From Fidelibacterota bacterium (lineage in GTDB: Bacteria > Fidelibacterota > UBA2242), in contig JALOAB010000065.1 of the NCBI GenBank assembly GCA_023229045.1, positions 1-9,912 on the forward strand: 9,912 bases of DNA, written 5' to 3'. The notes beneath the pieces are model-generated. The model made no database searches. It was not told the origin of the DNA and was given only the letters and a program-made list of their open reading frames with translations. Position numbers and translations under genes: made by a program. How positions within the stretch are numbered: position 1 is the stretch's first letter; every line of letters begins with the position of its first letter. This document shows positions 7,504-9,912 of this stretch, piece by piece.

Positions 7504-7839
7504 ATGAATAGTTTATTATATGCCGGGGCAATGGGCGGCGGAGCCGGGAGCGGAGCGCAGGCATCCAATCCAATCATGTCGCTGTTGCCATTTGTGGCTA
7601 TCATCGTGTTAATGTATTTCCTGATGATTCGCCCGCAGGCCAAGAAACAACGCGAAAAGGCTAAAATGTTGCAGGAAATCCAACCCGGCGACGAAATTGT
7701 CACCGTCGGAGGAATTTATGGCAGAGTCGAAGGTGTCAAGGATAAAAATATCCTCATCGTCCGGATTGCCAAGGATATCAAAATTTATATTTCGCGCAGT
7801 GCCGTAGCCGACAAAACTCAGGAAAGAGTAGTAGCATAG
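7504..7839 (+). CDS. yajC: Sec translocon accessory protein YajC
   Basis: YajC is a small inner-membrane protein that associates with SecDF and the SecYEG/YidC holotranslocon during protein export. The 111-residue product has a short periplasmic Gly/Ala-rich N-terminus (residues 8-20), one transmembrane helix (about 24-43), then the family signature MIRPQAKKQRE (41-51), and a compact cytoplasmic domain with GDEIVTVGGIYGRV (62-75). Length and order match YajC. I chose ATG 7504 over the in-frame TTG at 7501 because GGAGG at 7495-7499 is too close to the TTG. In many bacteria yajC follows tgt directly and precedes secD-secF; here nadA and nadB stand between it and tgt, and def follows 4 bases downstream. 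No secD or secF is present in the window. Confidence 0.96.
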   Translation: MNSLLYAGAMGGGAGSGAQASNPIMSLLPFVAIIVLMYFLMIRPQAKKQREKAKMLQEIQPGDEIVTVGGIYGRVEGVKDKNILIVRIAKDIKIYISRSAVADKTQERVVA

Positions 7840-7843
7840 ACGA

Positions 7844-8380
7844 ATGGCAATTCTCCCGATTTACATTTACGGTAGTCCGATTCTGCATAAGAAAGTGGCG
7901 CCGATGGTTGAGAGGCCCAAAGATTTCGATCGCATCCTGATCGATATGTGGGAGACGATGTACGATGATGACGGGATTGGTTTATCGGCTAATCAGGTCG
8001 GCTTGGATCTGCGTTTTTTCGTCGCCGATTTTTCTTTGCGTGACAAAAAAATGGAACGTGTAGTCATTATCAATCCCGAGATCATTTCGGCTGAAGGAGA
8101 ATCCATTGAAGAAGAAGGCTGTCTGAGCCTGCCTGGCATCCGTGAACAGGTTCCGCGCGCCGAAAAGATTGTTCTGCGTTATGAAAATGTAGATCATCAA
8201 GTGATCGAACGGGAATTTAGCGGCTTCCCGGCGCGTGTGGTTCAGCATGAGACCGACCATCTCAACGGCAGGGTTTTTACCGATCGGATCAGCTCGCTTA
8301 AACGCAGTTTTATAAAATCCAAGCTCAAACGTCTGGCAGAAAAAGCCGCCAGTGGAAAGTTTGCCAAGGACATCGACTGA
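7844..8380 (+). CDS. def: Peptide deformylase
   Basis: Def removes the formyl group from the N-terminal methionine of nascent proteins at the ribosome exit, using a bound metal (usually Fe2+). The three family motifs are intact in the 178-residue product: motif 1 GIGLSANQ (44-51), motif 2 EGCLS (91-95) with metal ligand C93, and motif 3 QHETDH (134-139) with ligands H135 and H139 and catalytic E136. Size is typical. The lysine- and arginine-rich helical C-terminal tail (about 151-178) is like that of Gram-negative (type 1) deformylases, where it helps ribosome binding; that role here is inference. The gene starts 4 bases after yajC without a close Shine-Dalgarno sequence and ends 6 bases before fmt, its functional counterpart. 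Confidence 0.98.
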   Translation: MAILPIYIYGSPILHKKVAPMVERPKDFDRILIDMWETMYDDDGIGLSANQVGLDLRFFVADFSLRDKKMERVVIINPEIISAEGESIEEEGCLSLPGIREQVPRAEKIVLRYENVDHQVIEREFSGFPARVVQHETDHLNGRVFTDRISSLKRSFIKSKLKRLAEKAASGKFAKDID

Positions 8381-8386
8381 TATCTG

Positions 8387-9316
8387 ATGAAAATAATTTT
8401 CATGGGCACTCCGGATTTTGCTGTGCCCGCCTTTCAGGCAATTGTTGATTCACGACATGAAATATTGGCGGTTGTTACCGGGCCGGACGTCGCGCGTGGC
8501 CGTGGTTGTCTAGTCCAATCGACGCCGGTAAAATGTCTGGCGCTAAATGAAAATCTGCCGGTGTTTCAACCCGTTTCATTAAAAGATCCGGAATTGCATG
8601 CTCGGTTGCGTGAGATTCAGACCGACCTGTATGTGGTTGTTGCTTTTCGGATTTTACCGCCGGAGATGATTGTCATCCCGCGCCTGGGTGCGATCAATCT
8701 ACACGCCTCACTTCTACCGAAATATCGCGGTGCGGCGCCCATCAATTGGGCCTTGATCAATGGTGAACGCGCAACCGGCGTGACGGTTTTCCAGATCAAA
8801 CCTACCGTCGATACAGGCGATATTCTGTTACAGGAAAGGATTGACATTCAGCCGGATGATACTTACGGAACGCTTGCGCCACGCCTGGCGGAATCCGGTG
8901 CGCGGTTGTTAGTCAAAGCTCTGGATGGATTGACAGCGGGAACTATAAGAGTGATTCCGCAGGATAATGATGCGGCGACACCGGCGCCGAAAATATTCCC
9001 CGAGATGGGTAAAATTAACTGGTCCAAATCAGCCGAAGAATTAAAAAATCTCATTCACGGGCTCTCTCCAATCCCAGGCGCATATACGATTATTGGCGAC
9101 AGAAGATTGAAGATACTGAAAGCGACTTTTGACAATAATGTATATCCCGATGTACCGGGGACGATTGTCTGTCGTCAAAAAGCCGGTTTAGCGATACAAA
9201 CCGGACGTGGATTGCTGAAACCAACCGAACTCCAGCTTGAAGGACGCAAGCCATTATCCATTGCCGAATTTCTGTGCGGTTTCTCCGGGCAGGTTGGGGA
9301 TCGGTTTGCCTCGTGA
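8387..9316 (+). CDS. fmt: Methionyl-tRNA formyltransferase
   Basis: Fmt transfers a formyl group from 10-formyl-tetrahydrofolate to Met-tRNAi so that it can be used for bacterial initiation. The N-terminal Rossmann domain starts with MKIIFMGTPDFAVP (1-14). The catalytic triad residues are N104 and H106 in INLHASLLP and D142 in VDTGD, each two positions before the E. coli equivalents (N106, H108, D144). The SLLP folate-site motif is at 108-111. The C-terminal OB-like tRNA-binding domain runs from about residue 205, with INWSKSAEELKNLIHGLSPIPGA at its start. The 309-residue length is normal. In the tRNA-binding loop the usual GRGKK pattern reads GRGCL (38-42). It starts 6 bases after def and overlaps the next gene by 4 bases (GTGA), so def, fmt and rsmB are very likely co-transcribed and coupled. 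Confidence 0.98.
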   Translation: MKIIFMGTPDFAVPAFQAIVDSRHEILAVVTGPDVARGRGCLVQSTPVKCLALNENLPVFQPVSLKDPELHARLREIQTDLYVVVAFRILPPEMIVIPRLGAINLHASLLPKYRGAAPINWALINGERATGVTVFQIKPTVDTGDILLQERIDIQPDDTYGTLAPRLAESGARLLVKALDGLTAGTIRVIPQDNDAATPAPKIFPEMGKINWSKSAEELKNLIHGLSPIPGAYTIIGDRRLKILKATFDNNVYPDVPGTIVCRQKAGLAIQTGRGLLKPTELQLEGRKPLSIAEFLCGFSGQVGDRFAS

Positions 9317-9912
9317 ATACCCGTGCCGCCGCCGCAAAAATTCTGAATTCTCTGCCCGCCAGTGGGCAGGGTTATGAATTGGCTACTAACGCATTTGTCA
9401 ATGCACACGATTATAATCAATCCGATCGCGATTTTATCTATTTGCTGGTCAGGGGCGTCGTCCAGTATAAACGTCTGCTGGATTATTTAATTGATCGGGC
9501 TCGTTCTCCATCGAAAAACCGGCTTGAGAAGCTGGCCCGCCAGCTATTACGGGTTGGCGCTTTGCAGATTGCGATATTGAAAAAACCGATCCATGCCGCT
9601 GTGAATGAAACCGTGGCGGCGACTCATCAGCTCAAACAGCCACAAATGGCGCCCCTGATTAATGGCGTTTTGCGGCATTTGCCGGCGGAAAGCGCGTGGC
9701 GCGAGAGTCTGCTCCGCCTCCCCCTACCACAGGCTCTGGCGATTGAATATTCGCATCCCGACTGGTTGGTGGAAAAATGGCTGACAGATTTTGGTGCGCA
9801 AAATACAATAATTATTCTCCAATTTAATAATGAATATCAGAAGATTTTTTTCCGACATAATCCGTTCCGCATCGGCTGGGATGAGTTGGAAAAATTGTTG
9901 CAGATTAATGGC
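9313..9912 (+). CDS. rsmB: 16S rRNA m5C967 methyltransferase RsmB, 5' part only
   Basis: The frame is open from GTG 9313 to the window edge (200 codons). RsmB (Sun/Fmu) methylates C967 of 16S rRNA with S-adenosylmethionine. The visible part is the N-terminal NusB-like helical domain: an ARAAAAKIL-type start, SDRDFIYLLVRGVVQYKRLLD (about 37-57), a leucine-rich helix ending RVGALQIAIL and a VNETVAATHQL helix, followed by NGVLRHLP. The diagnostic YSHPDWLVEKW segment (about 152-162), which links to the methyltransferase domain, and FFRHNPFRI (the position of the family RxN motif) follow. The SAM site and the two catalytic cysteines lie beyond the window. The start is chosen from the GTGA overlap with the fmt stop, the standard coupling arrangement in fmt-rsmB operons; residue 1 would be formyl-Met. 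The stop is outside, so truncation is due to the window and not a broken gene. Confidence 0.93.
   Translation, partial: MNTRAAAAKILNSLPASGQGYELATNAFVNAHDYNQSDRDFIYLLVRGVVQYKRLLDYLIDRARSPSKNRLEKLARQLLRVGALQIAILKKPIHAAVNETVAATHQLKQPQMAPLINGVLRHLPAESAWRESLLRLPLPQALAIEYSHPDWLVEKWLTDFGAQNTIIILQFNNEYQKIFFRHNPFRIGWDELEKLLQING

Overview
The window carries ten genes, all on the + strand and packed almost end to end. Two are cut by the window edges: a beta-barrel outer-membrane protein at the left and rsmB at the right. I saw no tRNA or rRNA gene, insertion sequence, CRISPR array or long repeat. The core genes point to a Gram-negative (diderm) bacterium: a C-terminal outer-membrane barrel ending in aromatic beta-signal residues, a YajC accessory of the Sec translocon, the long form of NadA and a bacterial-type Tgt. 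Base composition looks balanced (by eye, not computed). The style of the barrel protein and the general absence of Shine-Dalgarno sequences resemble uncultivated lineages of the Fibrobacteres-Chlorobi-Bacteroidetes neighbourhood (for example Zixibacteria-like genomes). That placement is inference from memory of such proteins and is not shown by the sequence.

Layout. Positions 1-1166 hold the 3' part of the barrel protein. An 89-base spacer follows, the longest gap in the window. From 1256 to the right edge runs one dense co-directional block: a ten-helix EamA-type transporter (1256-2167), radA (2157-3509), tgt (3525-4766), nadA (4819-5910), nadB (5907-7475), yajC (7504-7839), def (7844-8380), fmt (8387-9316) and the start of rsmB (from 9313). 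Junctions are tight: an 11-base overlap (transporter/radA), 4-base overlaps (nadA/nadB and fmt/rsmB), and gaps of 4, 6, 15, 28 and 52 bases. The block could be one long transcription unit or a few units, the most likely internal breaks being before nadA and before yajC.

Function. The block combines DNA recombination and repair (RadA), tRNA queuosine modification (Tgt), the first two steps of de novo NAD synthesis from aspartate (NadB makes iminoaspartate, NadA condenses it with DHAP to quinolinate), Sec-dependent export (YajC), the formyl-methionine cycle (Fmt adds formyl to Met-tRNAi, Def removes it from nascent proteins) and 16S rRNA methylation (RsmB). Nearly all of these are recognisable housekeeping enzymes with intact catalytic residues. 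I found no convincing new system. The points worth a second look are the insertion of nadAB between tgt and yajC, the presence of a strong ribosome-binding site only before yajC, a few substituted motif positions in NadB and Fmt, and the truncated barrel protein at the left edge.
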